NCBI RefSeq assembly: GCF_900108345.1
Contig: NZ_FNVV01000012.1
Span: 186,001 to 250,000 of the forward strand
Source: Bacteroides ndongoniae
Lineage (GTDB): Bacteria > Bacteroidota > Bacteroidia > Bacteroidales > Bacteroidaceae
Reading direction: 5' to 3'
Length of the DNA: 64,000 nt
How positions within the stretch are numbered: the first letter of the stretch is position 1; each line of letters opens with the position of its first letter. This document shows positions 36,925 to 45,601 of the stretch, piece after piece. A model generated the notes under the pieces. The model saw nothing but the letters and a program-made list of their open reading frames with translations, did not search any database and had not been told where the DNA came from. The position numbers and the translations under genes were made by a program.

Positions 36925-36932
36925 TACATTTG
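36925..36932 (+). promoter_or_regulatory. Possible -7 element of susC
   Basis: TACATTTG fits TAnnTTTG, 70 bases before the susC ATG and 72 bases inside the cargo. The -33 side is weak (ATTGG at about 36897). The element lies in cargo, not in the insertion sequence. Confidence 0.45.
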
Positions 36933-37001
36933 CCATTGTTTTCACGGTTAAAATGAAGAGTGAAAGTGAAACAATTAATGTTTAATCTTAAAGTTTATAC
37001 A

Positions 37002-40000
37002 ATGAAAAGACAGAGATTCTTTGAAGGACTCGGGCTGAAAGTGTATGTCACTTTGGCCATTTGTATGGCCCTTCTGTTGAATGTTCAGTTCTTGAACGCA
37101 CAGAGTTCGACAATCAATGTAAAAGGTGTGGTTAATGATGCGATGGGACCGGTGATTGGCGCCAGTGTAGTGGAGAAAGGGAATGCGACGAATGGAACAA
37201 TTACCGACATTGACGGTAATTTCTCTTTGAAAGTCCCTTCGGATGCCACTTTGACAATCAGCTTTATCGGTTATAAGACGGTAGAGCTGCCGGTGGCTGG
37301 AAAAACATCCTTTACTGTGACTCTGAAAGAAGACAGCGAAATGCTGGACGAGGTGGTAGTGGTAGGTTTCGGCACGCAGAAGAAGGTGAACCTGACAGGT
37401 TCTGTGGGGCTGGCTACGGCGAAGGAAATTGAAGCACGTCCGGTAGCGAATGCCACGCAGGCATTGCAGGGCTTGGTACCGGGCTTGCAGATTACGACCA
37501 ATACCGGTGAACTGGACAAGAATATGTCCATCAATATCCGTGGCAACGGTACCATCGGTGACGGCTCAAGCGGAAGTCCGCTGATTTTGATTGACGGTAT
37601 GGAAGGTGACATCAATACGGTGAATCCGCAGGACATCGAGAATATTTCTGTATTGAAGGATGCTGCCGCTTCCTCTATTTATGGGTCGCGTGCACCGTTC
37701 GGTGTTATCTTGGTGACTACCAAGAAAGGCAAATCGGGCAAGCCGACTATCAACTACAACAACAGCTTCCGCTTCAACAGTCCGGTGAATCTGCCGGAGA
37801 TGATGGACTCCTATACCTTTGCCAACTACTTCAATGAGGCTGCACGCAACGGTCAGGACAATGCCCAGTTCTCTGATACAGTGATGCAGCAGATGCTTGA
37901 CTTCCAGGCTGCGGGAGGTACTAATCGTGGCGGTTTGCCTACTGATGGCAATGTATGGGGTAAACCGGCAGGCGACCCGTTTACTACGGCGTATGCCAAT
38001 ACTGACTGGTTTTCCGAAATCTACAAGGGCTCTTCCTTCTCGCAAGAACATAATTTCAGTGTAAGCGGTGGTGGTGACAAGTTCAATTATTATGCTTCAT
38101 TGGGCTATCTGGATCAGAATGGTTTGCTCCGTCATGGTTCCGATGACTTGAAGCGCTATAATGCTACTGCCAAATTTGGTGCCGAGCTGACCAAATGGTT
38201 GAAGTTCAATTACAGCTTGCGTTATGTCCGTCAAGACCTTGGCCGTCCTACCAATTTTGGTGGCGGTTTGTATGAGAGAATCGGCCGTCAGACTTGGCCT
38301 AATCTTCCGGTTTATGATGAAAACGGCTATTATTTTAATGGTAATGCCGATACGCCGGCGATGTCACTTGCATTGGGTGGTGAGCGCGATGTGCAGACAG
38401 ATAAGGTTTATCATCAAGCAAGCTTGGTATTCGAACCCGTGAAGAATTGGATTACCAATGTTGAGTTCAACTATAGTACCAATTCTATAGATACACGTGA
38501 AACCGGACTTCCTTACTATAACCACGATGTGAGTGGAAATATTGTGGATACGCAAGGAACCTCAAGTCTCTATCAAGACTACAAGAAAGAGAGCTACATG
38601 AACTGGAATATTTACTCCACTTATTCTCTTGCTATCAATGATGATCATAATTTTAAGGTAATGGGTGGTTTTCAGTCCGAAGAAATGCGCCAGAAGTTTT
38701 TTAGTGCCAAAGGATATGGTTTGCAGGTGGAAGACCTTCCGGAACTGGACTTGATTTCGAATATTGACGGCGCCGGTAAGGATAAGGTGCCCGAGGTGGG
38801 TGGCTATCGTAATGAGTGGGCCACAGCGGGTTTCTTTGGCCGCTTGAACTATGATTATAAAGGTCGTTATCTGGCAGAGGCCAATTTGCGCTATGATGGT
38901 ACCTCCCGCTTCCGCCGTGGCAATCGTTGGCAGTTGTCTCCCTCCTTCTCTTTGGGTTGGAACATTGCCCAGGAAAACTTCTGGGAAGATTTTGCGGATG
39001 TTTGCAATCAGTTGAAGTTCCGTTTCTCTTATGGTGAACTGGGGAATATGAATACAAACGGCTGGTATCCTACTTATCGTGCCATGACATTGAAGCAGGC
39101 AAACGGAAGCTGGCTGCAGAATGGACTGAAACCAAACACTGCTTATGTAGGCGACCTTATCAGTACAGCCTTGACTTGGGAGAAAGTGCGTACCTGGAAT
39201 ATCGGTCTTGACTGGGGGCTGTTCAACAACCGTCTGACCGGGTCATTCGATGCTTATATCCGTTATACGGACAATATGGTAGGTCCGTCTGTAGAGTTGC
39301 CCGCTACATTGGGTATTGCGACTCCCAAGACCAATAACTGTGACTTGAAGACGAAGGGTTGGGAACTTACCATCGGATGGCAGGACCGCACCAACTTCGG
39401 TATGGGCTATGGCATTAAGTTCAATGTTTCTGATGCACGTACTTATATAGACAGATACCCGGGTAACCCGACAAACTCAATCAATACTTATATCGCAGGC
39501 CGCGAGATTGGTGAAATCTGGGGCTTTGAAACCGTGGGAATTGCCAAGACAGATGATGAGATGCAGGCGCATCTGAATAAAGTGGGCGGACAAAGTGCCA
39601 TCGGTTCCGGCGTTTGGACTGCCGGTGACATCATGTATGCCGACCAGGATGGCAAACCGGGCATCACCAAAGGTGCACAGACTTTGGAGGACCACGGTGA
39701 CTTGAAGGTGATAGGCAACAATACTCCCCGTTATCATTTCGGTCTTGACTTGAATGCCAATTACAAGGGATTTGATGTTCGCCTCTTCTTCCAGGGAGTG
39801 ATGAAGCGTGACTACTGGCAGGGTTCCAATATCTTCTGGGGCGTTGGCCAATGGGGTATGTGGTGGTCAACCGGTTTGAAGGAACACGAAGATTACTTCC
39901 GTGATGAACCCGTCGGGCTGGCCGGTCATGAGATTGCCGCCAATGTCAATTCATACTATGCGCGTCCGAGATTTGACAGTACCCAGAACCAGGAAACCCA

Positions 40001-40280
40001 AACCCGCTATCTGCAGGATGCGTCTTATATCCGTTTGAAGAACTTCCAGCTTGGCTACACATTGCCTGCTTCCATGATTCGCAAAATCGGTATCACCAAC
40101 TGCCGCATCTTCGTATCGGGCGAGAATCTGTGGACGGGAACCAAACTGAGCAAGTTGTTCGATCCCGAAACCATCAGCGGTGGTAACACGGACAGCAATG
40201 CTTCTGCACCTATCAAGAGTGCCGGTAATGCATACCCGCTTTCAAGAACTTGGTCTTTTGGACTTAGCGTATCACTTTAA
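37002..40280 (+). CDS. SusC-type TonB-dependent outer-membrane transporter
   Basis: 1,092 residues from the ATG at 37002 (MKRQRFFEGLGLKV...), chosen because the signal peptide starts here; an in-frame ATG at 36960 would add a polar leader. Layout: signal peptide ending FLNAQSS, a carboxypeptidase-regulatory-like domain (VKGVVNDAMGPVIGASVV, about 30-105), the SusC signature DEVVVVGFGTQKKVNLTGSV with the plug (IRGNGTIGDGSSGSPLILIDG), then the 22-strand barrel to the end (SRTWSFGLSVSL). It imports oligosaccharides with TonB energy. susD follows after 11 bases. Confidence 0.95.
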   Translation: MKRQRFFEGLGLKVYVTLAICMALLLNVQFLNAQSSTINVKGVVNDAMGPVIGASVVEKGNATNGTITDIDGNFSLKVPSDATLTISFIGYKTVELPVAGKTSFTVTLKEDSEMLDEVVVVGFGTQKKVNLTGSVGLATAKEIEARPVANATQALQGLVPGLQITTNTGELDKNMSINIRGNGTIGDGSSGSPLILIDGMEGDINTVNPQDIENISVLKDAAASSIYGSRAPFGVILVTTKKGKSGKPTINYNNSFRFNSPVNLPEMMDSYTFANYFNEAARNGQDNAQFSDTVMQQMLDFQAAGGTNRGGLPTDGNVWGKPAGDPFTTAYANTDWFSEIYKGSSFSQEHNFSVSGGGDKFNYYASLGYLDQNGLLRHGSDDLKRYNATAKFGAELTKWLKFNYSLRYVRQDLGRPTNFGGGLYERIGRQTWPNLPVYDENGYYFNGNADTPAMSLALGGERDVQTDKVYHQASLVFEPVKNWITNVEFNYSTNSIDTRETGLPYYNHDVSGNIVDTQGTSSLYQDYKKESYMNWNIYSTYSLAINDDHNFKVMGGFQSEEMRQKFFSAKGYGLQVEDLPELDLISNIDGAGKDKVPEVGGYRNEWATAGFFGRLNYDYKGRYLAEANLRYDGTSRFRRGNRWQLSPSFSLGWNIAQENFWEDFADVCNQLKFRFSYGELGNMNTNGWYPTYRAMTLKQANGSWLQNGLKPNTAYVGDLISTALTWEKVRTWNIGLDWGLFNNRLTGSFDAYIRYTDNMVGPSVELPATLGIATPKTNNCDLKTKGWELTIGWQDRTNFGMGYGIKFNVSDARTYIDRYPGNPTNSINTYIAGREIGEIWGFETVGIAKTDDEMQAHLNKVGGQSAIGSGVWTAGDIMYADQDGKPGITKGAQTLEDHGDLKVIGNNTPRYHFGLDLNANYKGFDVRLFFQGVMKRDYWQGSNIFWGVGQWGMWWSTGLKEHEDYFRDEPVGLAGHEIAANVNSYYARPRFDSTQNQETQTRYLQDASYIRLKNFQLGYTLPASMIRKIGITNCRIFVSGENLWTGTKLSKLFDPETISGGNTDSNASAPIKSAGNAYPLSRTWSFGLSVSL

Positions 40281-40291
40281 TCCCATAAATA

Positions 40292-42361
40292 ATGAAGAAT
40301 ATTATGAAATCGAATTATAGATATATTGTAAAAGCGTTCATGGCAATGGCAGTGATTGCCGGAACGACTTCCTGCGATGATTTTCTGGACAGAGAGCCGA
40401 TGTCAAGCATTTCTCCCGAAACCTATTACTCCACTGCGGCCCAGTTGGAAGCCAATCTGAATGATGAATATCCCAATGTCCTTCCGTCATTCGGCCAGTG
40501 GACTTATGGCATCTTCGGTGAAGACAAAGGAACCGATAACCAGATAGAGGTGAATGCCAATGACCGCTATACCCAGGATCGCTGGAAAGTACCTCATAGC
40601 GAAAGTGACAATTGGAAGTTCGAACGCATCTATCGTATTAATTTCTTTTTGTCTGAAGCACTTCCCAAATTCGGTGAGGACATGAGCGGTTCACAAAATA
40701 CAATTTCCGGGAGTGTAGCCACCATCAAGCACTATATCGGAGAAATGTACTTCCTGCGTGCTTACGAGTACTTTAAGAAGCTCCAGTTGTTCGGCGACTT
40801 CCCGATTATCAACCAACCGCTTGCCGATGAGATGGAAGCTCTCCGTGAAGCCAGCAAACGTTTTCCGCGTAATGAAGTGGCACGTTTCATCATTTCCGAT
40901 CTTGACAAGGCTTATGCCTATATGAGTGATGTCGATATGGCGACGACCCGTATCAATAAGGATGTTGCGATGCTGGTTAAGTCACGTGTGGCACTGTTCG
41001 AGGCTACTTGGTTGCAGAATTTCAAGGGTACGGCATTCGTACCTGGTGGAGAAGGCTGGCCGGGGGCATCTCTTCACAACAATTATCAGTATCCGAGCGG
41101 AAACATTGATAATGAAGTGAAGTACTTCTTGGAACAGGCCGTAGAGGCTTCCAAACTTGTAGCAGATAAATACAAAGGGAGTTTGACGGAGAATACCGGT
41201 GTGTTGCAACAATCAGCTGATGACCCGTCAAATCCTTACTTTGATATGTTTGCACAAGAAGACCTTTCGGATGTGAAGGAAGTACTGTTGTGGCGCCAGT
41301 ATGCCCGCGGACTCTCTACTCATAACATCAATGCCGCTGCCGGACGTGGTAATTACCGTATCGGTCTGACCCGTGGATTCGTACAGAATTTCCTGATGAA
41401 GGATGGTACTCCGGTTTATGCTCACGGTTCTTATGCGGATGGTGACGGCTATTATATGGGCGACAAGACGGTTGCTGATGTACGTGTAAACCGTGACCCG
41501 CGTCTCAGTATCTTCCTGAAAGAACCGGGACAGAAGAACATCCTTTTTGAAGTTGATAATAATGAAGGTACGGAAGTTGTGATGGAAGAGCCCTATCCGG
41601 CCATTACGAGTGGTGACGGTGAGCGTGGCTATGCTACCGGCTATGCATTGCGCAAGGGTGGTTCATTCAACCGTAAGTATTATGCCAATGGCGGTGGTTA
41701 TACGGCAGCTGTATGTTTCCGTGCGGCTGAGGCTCTGCTGAATTATATGGAAGCAAGTTATCTGCTCAATGGAACGCTGGATGCTACGGCTCGTGAATAT
41801 TGGACTGTACTTCGTCAACGTGCCGGCATCAGTACTGATTTTGACAAGACTATCGCTGCAACGGACATGAGCAAGGAGGCTGAAAATGATTGGGGAGCCT
41901 ATACGGGTGGAAGTGTCATCTCTGACAAGACTCTGTATAATATCCGTCGTGAACGTCGTTGCGAGTTCCTGGCTGAAGGTCTTCGCTACATGGACTTGTG
42001 CCGTTGGCGTTCTATGGACCAACTGATGACTGCTCCCAGCCATCTGGAAGGTATGCATTTGTGGAATACTCCGATGGAGGACTGGTATCTGGATGATAAT
42101 GGAAAATCCATTTTGGTTGCTGACGGGACAGACAAGGCTAATGTCTCATCGAAAGACAAGAGTGAGTATCTCCGTCCGTTCGAGAGAAGCAGCAACCAGT
42201 CTGCCTATAACGGCTGTACTTGGAAAATGGCACACTATTTGAATCCTATCATGATCAAGCAATTCCAGTTGACAGCCACTTCGGGAGCGGATGTATCGAC
42301 TTCCATTCTTTACCAGAATCCTTATTGGCCGGTGGTAGCTGACCAGCCGGCTGAGAAATAA
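40292..42361 (+). CDS. SusD/RagB-type glycan-binding lipoprotein
   Basis: 689 residues (a second ATG four codons in, 40304, is equally plausible). Lipoprotein signal KAFMAMAVIAGTTSCDDFLD; SusD-like N-terminal TPR region (MYFLRAYEYFKKLQLFGDFP, TRINKDVAMLVKSRVALFEATW) and C-terminal RagB/SusD part (ERRCEFLAEGLRYMDLCRWRSMDQL). It caps the SusC transporter at the cell surface and binds the glycan. It is long compared with typical SusD (~550 residues), which is common in arabinogalactan- or host-glycan-type loci but not diagnostic. Confidence 0.94.
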   Translation: MKNIMKSNYRYIVKAFMAMAVIAGTTSCDDFLDREPMSSISPETYYSTAAQLEANLNDEYPNVLPSFGQWTYGIFGEDKGTDNQIEVNANDRYTQDRWKVPHSESDNWKFERIYRINFFLSEALPKFGEDMSGSQNTISGSVATIKHYIGEMYFLRAYEYFKKLQLFGDFPIINQPLADEMEALREASKRFPRNEVARFIISDLDKAYAYMSDVDMATTRINKDVAMLVKSRVALFEATWLQNFKGTAFVPGGEGWPGASLHNNYQYPSGNIDNEVKYFLEQAVEASKLVADKYKGSLTENTGVLQQSADDPSNPYFDMFAQEDLSDVKEVLLWRQYARGLSTHNINAAAGRGNYRIGLTRGFVQNFLMKDGTPVYAHGSYADGDGYYMGDKTVADVRVNRDPRLSIFLKEPGQKNILFEVDNNEGTEVVMEEPYPAITSGDGERGYATGYALRKGGSFNRKYYANGGGYTAAVCFRAAEALLNYMEASYLLNGTLDATAREYWTVLRQRAGISTDFDKTIAATDMSKEAENDWGAYTGGSVISDKTLYNIRRERRCEFLAEGLRYMDLCRWRSMDQLMTAPSHLEGMHLWNTPMEDWYLDDNGKSILVADGTDKANVSSKDKSEYLRPFERSSNQSAYNGCTWKMAHYLNPIMIKQFQLTATSGADVSTSILYQNPYWPVVADQPAEK

Positions 42362-42459
42362 AGGCATTTTTCAATAGGTATTTGATTTAGGGGGTAGGAT
42401 ACACTTTCCGGTGAGAAGGCGTCCTGCTCCCTTCTTTATAAATAGAAACAAGACAGAGT

Positions 42460-43611
42460 ATGACTAATTTTAATTTCAAGTTTTTAGGGGCATGGTTGGT
42501 TATCGTAGCGTCAATCACCGGCCTACAGGCACAAAATGATTTCACCTTAAAGGGAAAGGACGAAATGGTTCCGGCCGGAGTGTGGAACGATGTAAACGGG
42601 GAGTATATTAATGCACACGGTGGTGGTATACTGTTATTTGACAGTAAATATTATTGGTTCGGTGAACACCGTCCGGCAAAGGGATTCTCTACGGAAGTGG
42701 GAGTAACTTGCTACTCTTCTACCGATTTATGTAACTGGAGATACGAGGGGGTGGCCTTGTCTGTATCGGAAGAAGCGGGCAATGAAATAGAGAAAGGCTG
42801 TATTATGGAACGTCCCAAGGTGATTTACAACAAAAGGACGAAGAAATTTGTCATGTGGTTTCATTTGGAGCTGAAGGGTAAAGGCTATGAGGCTGCCCGT
42901 GCGGGAGTGGCTGTCAGTGATTCTCCGACGGGACCTTATTGTTTTGTTTCTTCGAGTCGTGTTTGCCCTGGAATATTTCCGCTGAATATGACGGAGGAAG
43001 AACGGGACATACAGTGGAATATGGAACAGTTTGAAGAATGGTGGACACCCGAGTGGAGAGAGGCTGTAAATAAGGGGTTGTTCGTGAAGCGTGACTTGGA
43101 GGGCGGACAGATGTCCCGTGACATGACATTGTATGTTGACGATGATGGGATAGCTTATCATATCTACTCTTCGGAAGAGAATCTGACCTTGCAAATAGCC
43201 GAACTGACAGATGACTATCAAGGACATTCCGGAAAATATGTCCGTCTCTTTCCGGGGGGACACAATGAGGCACCGGCTATCTTCAAGAAAGACGGCACTT
43301 ACTGGATGATAACTTCCGGTTGTACCGGCTGGGCGCCCAATGCGGCGCGTCTGTTCTCGGCTCCTTCCATCTGGGGACCGTGGAAACAGCATCCCAATCC
43401 CTGCCAGGGCGAGGGAAGTGAGCGGACTTTCGGCGGTCAAAGCACTTACATTTTGCAGCTTCCCGGCAACCGCTACCTTTTCATGGCCGATATTTGGCGG
43501 CCCAAGAGCCTAATGTATTCGGGATATCTCTGGATTCCGGTCCGGTTTGATGAAGAGGGGATGCCTTATCTTACCCTTTCCGGCAAATGCAATCCGTCAG
43601 ATGGTCGTTGA
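42460..43611 (+). CDS. GH43-like secreted glycoside hydrolase
   Basis: 383 residues with a signal peptide (FLGAWLVIVASITGLQAQ). Starts VWNDVNGEYINAHGGGILLFDSKYYWFGEH, the first blade of the five-bladed propeller in the GH43 branch that contains exo-beta-1,3-galactanases (GH43_24-like by pattern). Later blades: SRDMTLYVDDDGIAYHIYSSEENLTLQIAELTDDY and EAPAIFKKDGTYWMITSGCTGW. It is a paralogue of the N-terminal domain of the fused enzyme at 45602-48922. Its 3' end overlaps the convergent tag gene by 41 bases. Confidence 0.82.
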   Translation: MTNFNFKFLGAWLVIVASITGLQAQNDFTLKGKDEMVPAGVWNDVNGEYINAHGGGILLFDSKYYWFGEHRPAKGFSTEVGVTCYSSTDLCNWRYEGVALSVSEEAGNEIEKGCIMERPKVIYNKRTKKFVMWFHLELKGKGYEAARAGVAVSDSPTGPYCFVSSSRVCPGIFPLNMTEEERDIQWNMEQFEEWWTPEWREAVNKGLFVKRDLEGGQMSRDMTLYVDDDGIAYHIYSSEENLTLQIAELTDDYQGHSGKYVRLFPGGHNEAPAIFKKDGTYWMITSGCTGWAPNAARLFSAPSIWGPWKQHPNPCQGEGSERTFGGQSTYILQLPGNRYLFMADIWRPKSLMYSGYLWIPVRFDEEGMPYLTLSGKCNPSDGR

Positions 43612-44143
43612 TAAACCCCGAAGCTTGCAGATGGGCATAGCAAATGGTAGAGCCGAAGAACTTGAATCCCCGTTTTTTCATGTCTTTGCTCATGGCATCT
43701 GATTCGGGAGATGATACCGGAATCTCACTCAATGACTGAAAATGATTGATAATGGGGTTCCGGTTGGGGAAGAAGGATAGCGTATAGTTGTAAAAGCTGC
43801 CGAATTCTTTCTGTATGGCAAGAAACAGCTTTGCATTGGTGATGGTCGACTTGATTTTCAGACGGTTTTTCACGATGCCGTCAAAGTGCATCAGCCGTTC
43901 CACGTCTTCGTCGGTCATTTGCGCCACTTGCGTGGCATCGAAATTGCAAAAGGCTTTGCGGTAGCCTTCCCGCTTTTTGAGGATGGTTATCCAGCTCAGT
44001 CCCGCCTGGGCACTTTCCAATACAAGAAACTCGAATAGTGTCTTGTCGTCTGTTACCGTTTTTCCCCACTCTTCATCGTGGTATTTCATATACAGCTCGT
44101 CGGTTCCGCACCAGCCGCAACGTCCGTTTGTTATGTCTTGCAT
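43571..44143 (-). CDS. tag: DNA-3-methyladenine glycosylase I
   Basis: 190 residues, the usual length. N-terminus RCGWCGTDELYMKYHDEEWG with the zinc-binding Cys pair and the conserved W/D/E positions, then FEFLVLESAQAGLSWITIL, FDGIVKNRLKIKSTI (helix-hairpin-helix-like region) and GFKFFGSTICYAHLQASGFINDH with the other zinc ligands His/Cys. It removes 3-methyladenine from DNA, the first step of base-excision repair. A DNA repair gene is an unrelated passenger in this carbohydrate cargo. Confidence 0.94.
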   Translation of the reverse strand: MQDITNGRCGWCGTDELYMKYHDEEWGKTVTDDKTLFEFLVLESAQAGLSWITILKKREGYRKAFCNFDATQVAQMTDEDVERLMHFDGIVKNRLKIKSTITNAKLFLAIQKEFGSFYNYTLSFFPNRNPIINHFQSLSEIPVSSPESDAMSKDMKKRGFKFFGSTICYAHLQASGFINDHLTDCICRKG

Positions 44144-44241
44144 AAGCGTAATTAATATATGTAATGAAGTGCTAAGATATTGTTTTCATTGCGAACAAAC
44201 AAATCTATCCATTCAGAATGGACAGTTCTCATATTCTTTCT

Positions 44242-44249
44242 TACTTTTG
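44242..44249 (+). promoter_or_regulatory. Likely -7 element of uxuA
   Basis: TACTTTTG fits TAnnTTTG, 57 bases before the ATG of the mannonate dehydratase gene. Confidence 0.5.
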
Positions 44250-44305
44250 CAAAAAGGTAACGGGTCGTTTGAACGCCTGAAAAACAAGAAAATTAATAAT
44301 AAAGA

Positions 44306-45487
44306 ATGGAAAAGACTTGGAGATGGTTTGGCAAGAAAGACAAGATAACCCTTGCCATGTTGCAACAGATAGGAGTGGAAGGCGTTGTCACTGCCTTGCA
44401 TGAAGTTCCCAACGGTGAAATATGGACGTTGGAAGCCATTGAAGATTTGAGGGATTATATTGAATCCTTCGGATTGCGCTGGTCTGTAGTAGAAAGTCTG
44501 CCGGTGTGCGAGGCTGTCAAATATGCGGGGAGTGAGCGTGACCGATTGATAGAGAACTATAAGATAAGCCTTGCCAATCTTGGCAAGGCAGGCATCCGGA
44601 CGGTATGCTACAACTTCATGCCGGTGATTGACTGGATTCGTACGGACTTGCAACATCCCTGGGAAGACGGGACTTCTTCCCTTTATTTCGACAGAATCCG
44701 TTTTGCCTACTTCGACCTGAAGATATTGGAACGGGAGAATGCGGAAGCCGATTATTCTCCGGAAGAGCTGGACAAGGTGGCAGAACTGGATAAGGTGATT
44801 ACGGAGTTTGAAAAGGCAGAGCTGGTAGATACGATTATCGTAAAGACACAAGGATTCGTAAATGGCAACATCAAGGAAGGTGACAAGGAGCCGGTAACCC
44901 TGTTCAAACGTTTGCTGGCGCTATACAAAGGGATAGACCGGGAGGCTCTGCGCGAGAATATGCGTTATTTCTTGTCTGCCATCATGCCGGTATGCGAGGA
45001 ATATGGGGTGAATATGTGTGTACACCCCGATGACCCTCCTTTTCAGGTATTGGGGTTGCCGCGCATTGTGACAGACGAGGCAGATATTGCCTGGATACTG
45101 AGTGCAGTGGACAATCCCCATAATGGCCTGACTTTTTGCGCCGGTTCATTGAGTGCGGGTGAACAGAATGATACCCGTGAACTGGCAAGGAAGTTTGCCA
45201 GGTGTACCCACTTTGTGCATTTGCGCAGTACGAAGGCAATACCGGGTGGAAACTTTATCGAAAGTTCCCATCTGGAGGGAAGGGGACACCTCATTGATTT
45301 GATTCGTATCTTTGAGAAAGAAAATCCGGGATTGCCGATGCGTGTGGACCACGGTCGCATGATGTTGGGCGACGAGGATAAAGGGTACAATGCAGGTTAT
45401 TCTTTTCATGGCCGTATGCTGGCATTGGCTCAAGTGGAGGGAATGCTGGCTGTGGTAGACGATGAATTGTACGGAAAATCTGTTTGA
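44306..45487 (+). CDS. uxuA: Mannonate dehydratase
   Basis: 393 residues beginning MEKTWRWFGKKDKITLAMLQQIGVEGVVTALHEVPNGEIW, the classic UxuA start. Further signatures: CYNFMPVIDWIRTDL, MCVHPDDPPFQVLGLPRIV, LTFCAGSLSAG, VHLRSTKAIPGGNFIESSHLEG and MRVDHGRMMLGDEDKG. It dehydrates D-mannonate to 2-keto-3-deoxy-D-gluconate in the cytoplasm, the third step of glucuronate catabolism. Its place beside the susC/D and galactosidase genes suggests that the target glycan contains glucuronic acid (inference). Confidence 0.96.
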   Translation: MEKTWRWFGKKDKITLAMLQQIGVEGVVTALHEVPNGEIWTLEAIEDLRDYIESFGLRWSVVESLPVCEAVKYAGSERDRLIENYKISLANLGKAGIRTVCYNFMPVIDWIRTDLQHPWEDGTSSLYFDRIRFAYFDLKILERENAEADYSPEELDKVAELDKVITEFEKAELVDTIIVKTQGFVNGNIKEGDKEPVTLFKRLLALYKGIDREALRENMRYFLSAIMPVCEEYGVNMCVHPDDPPFQVLGLPRIVTDEADIAWILSAVDNPHNGLTFCAGSLSAGEQNDTRELARKFARCTHFVHLRSTKAIPGGNFIESSHLEGRGHLIDLIRIFEKENPGLPMRVDHGRMMLGDEDKGYNAGYSFHGRMLALAQVEGMLAVVDDELYGKSV

Positions 45488-45503
45488 TTGATTTTAAGTT
45501 AGG

Positions 45504-45570
45504 CATGGATTACGCGAAAAATCATGGATATTCTTCATTTATTATCCATGATTTTTCATGTAATCCGTGT
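45504..45570. terminator. Long imperfect hairpin between convergent genes
   Basis: CATGGATTACGCGAAAAATCATGGATA and its near-complement TATCCATGATTTTTCATGTAATCCGTG face each other across a 12-base loop (arms 45504-45530 and 45543-45569). Same repeat type as at 28.4 kb. A bidirectional terminator is the likely use. Confidence 0.65.
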
Positions 45571-45601
45571 CTAAAGAATCTATTAGTGTTGTAAATCCGG
45601 C

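Noticed and set aside
40292-42361. SusD as a host-glycan (mucin) specific binder
   Set aside because: Length alone does not determine the ligand; the enzyme set is the only guide and it points to galactan.
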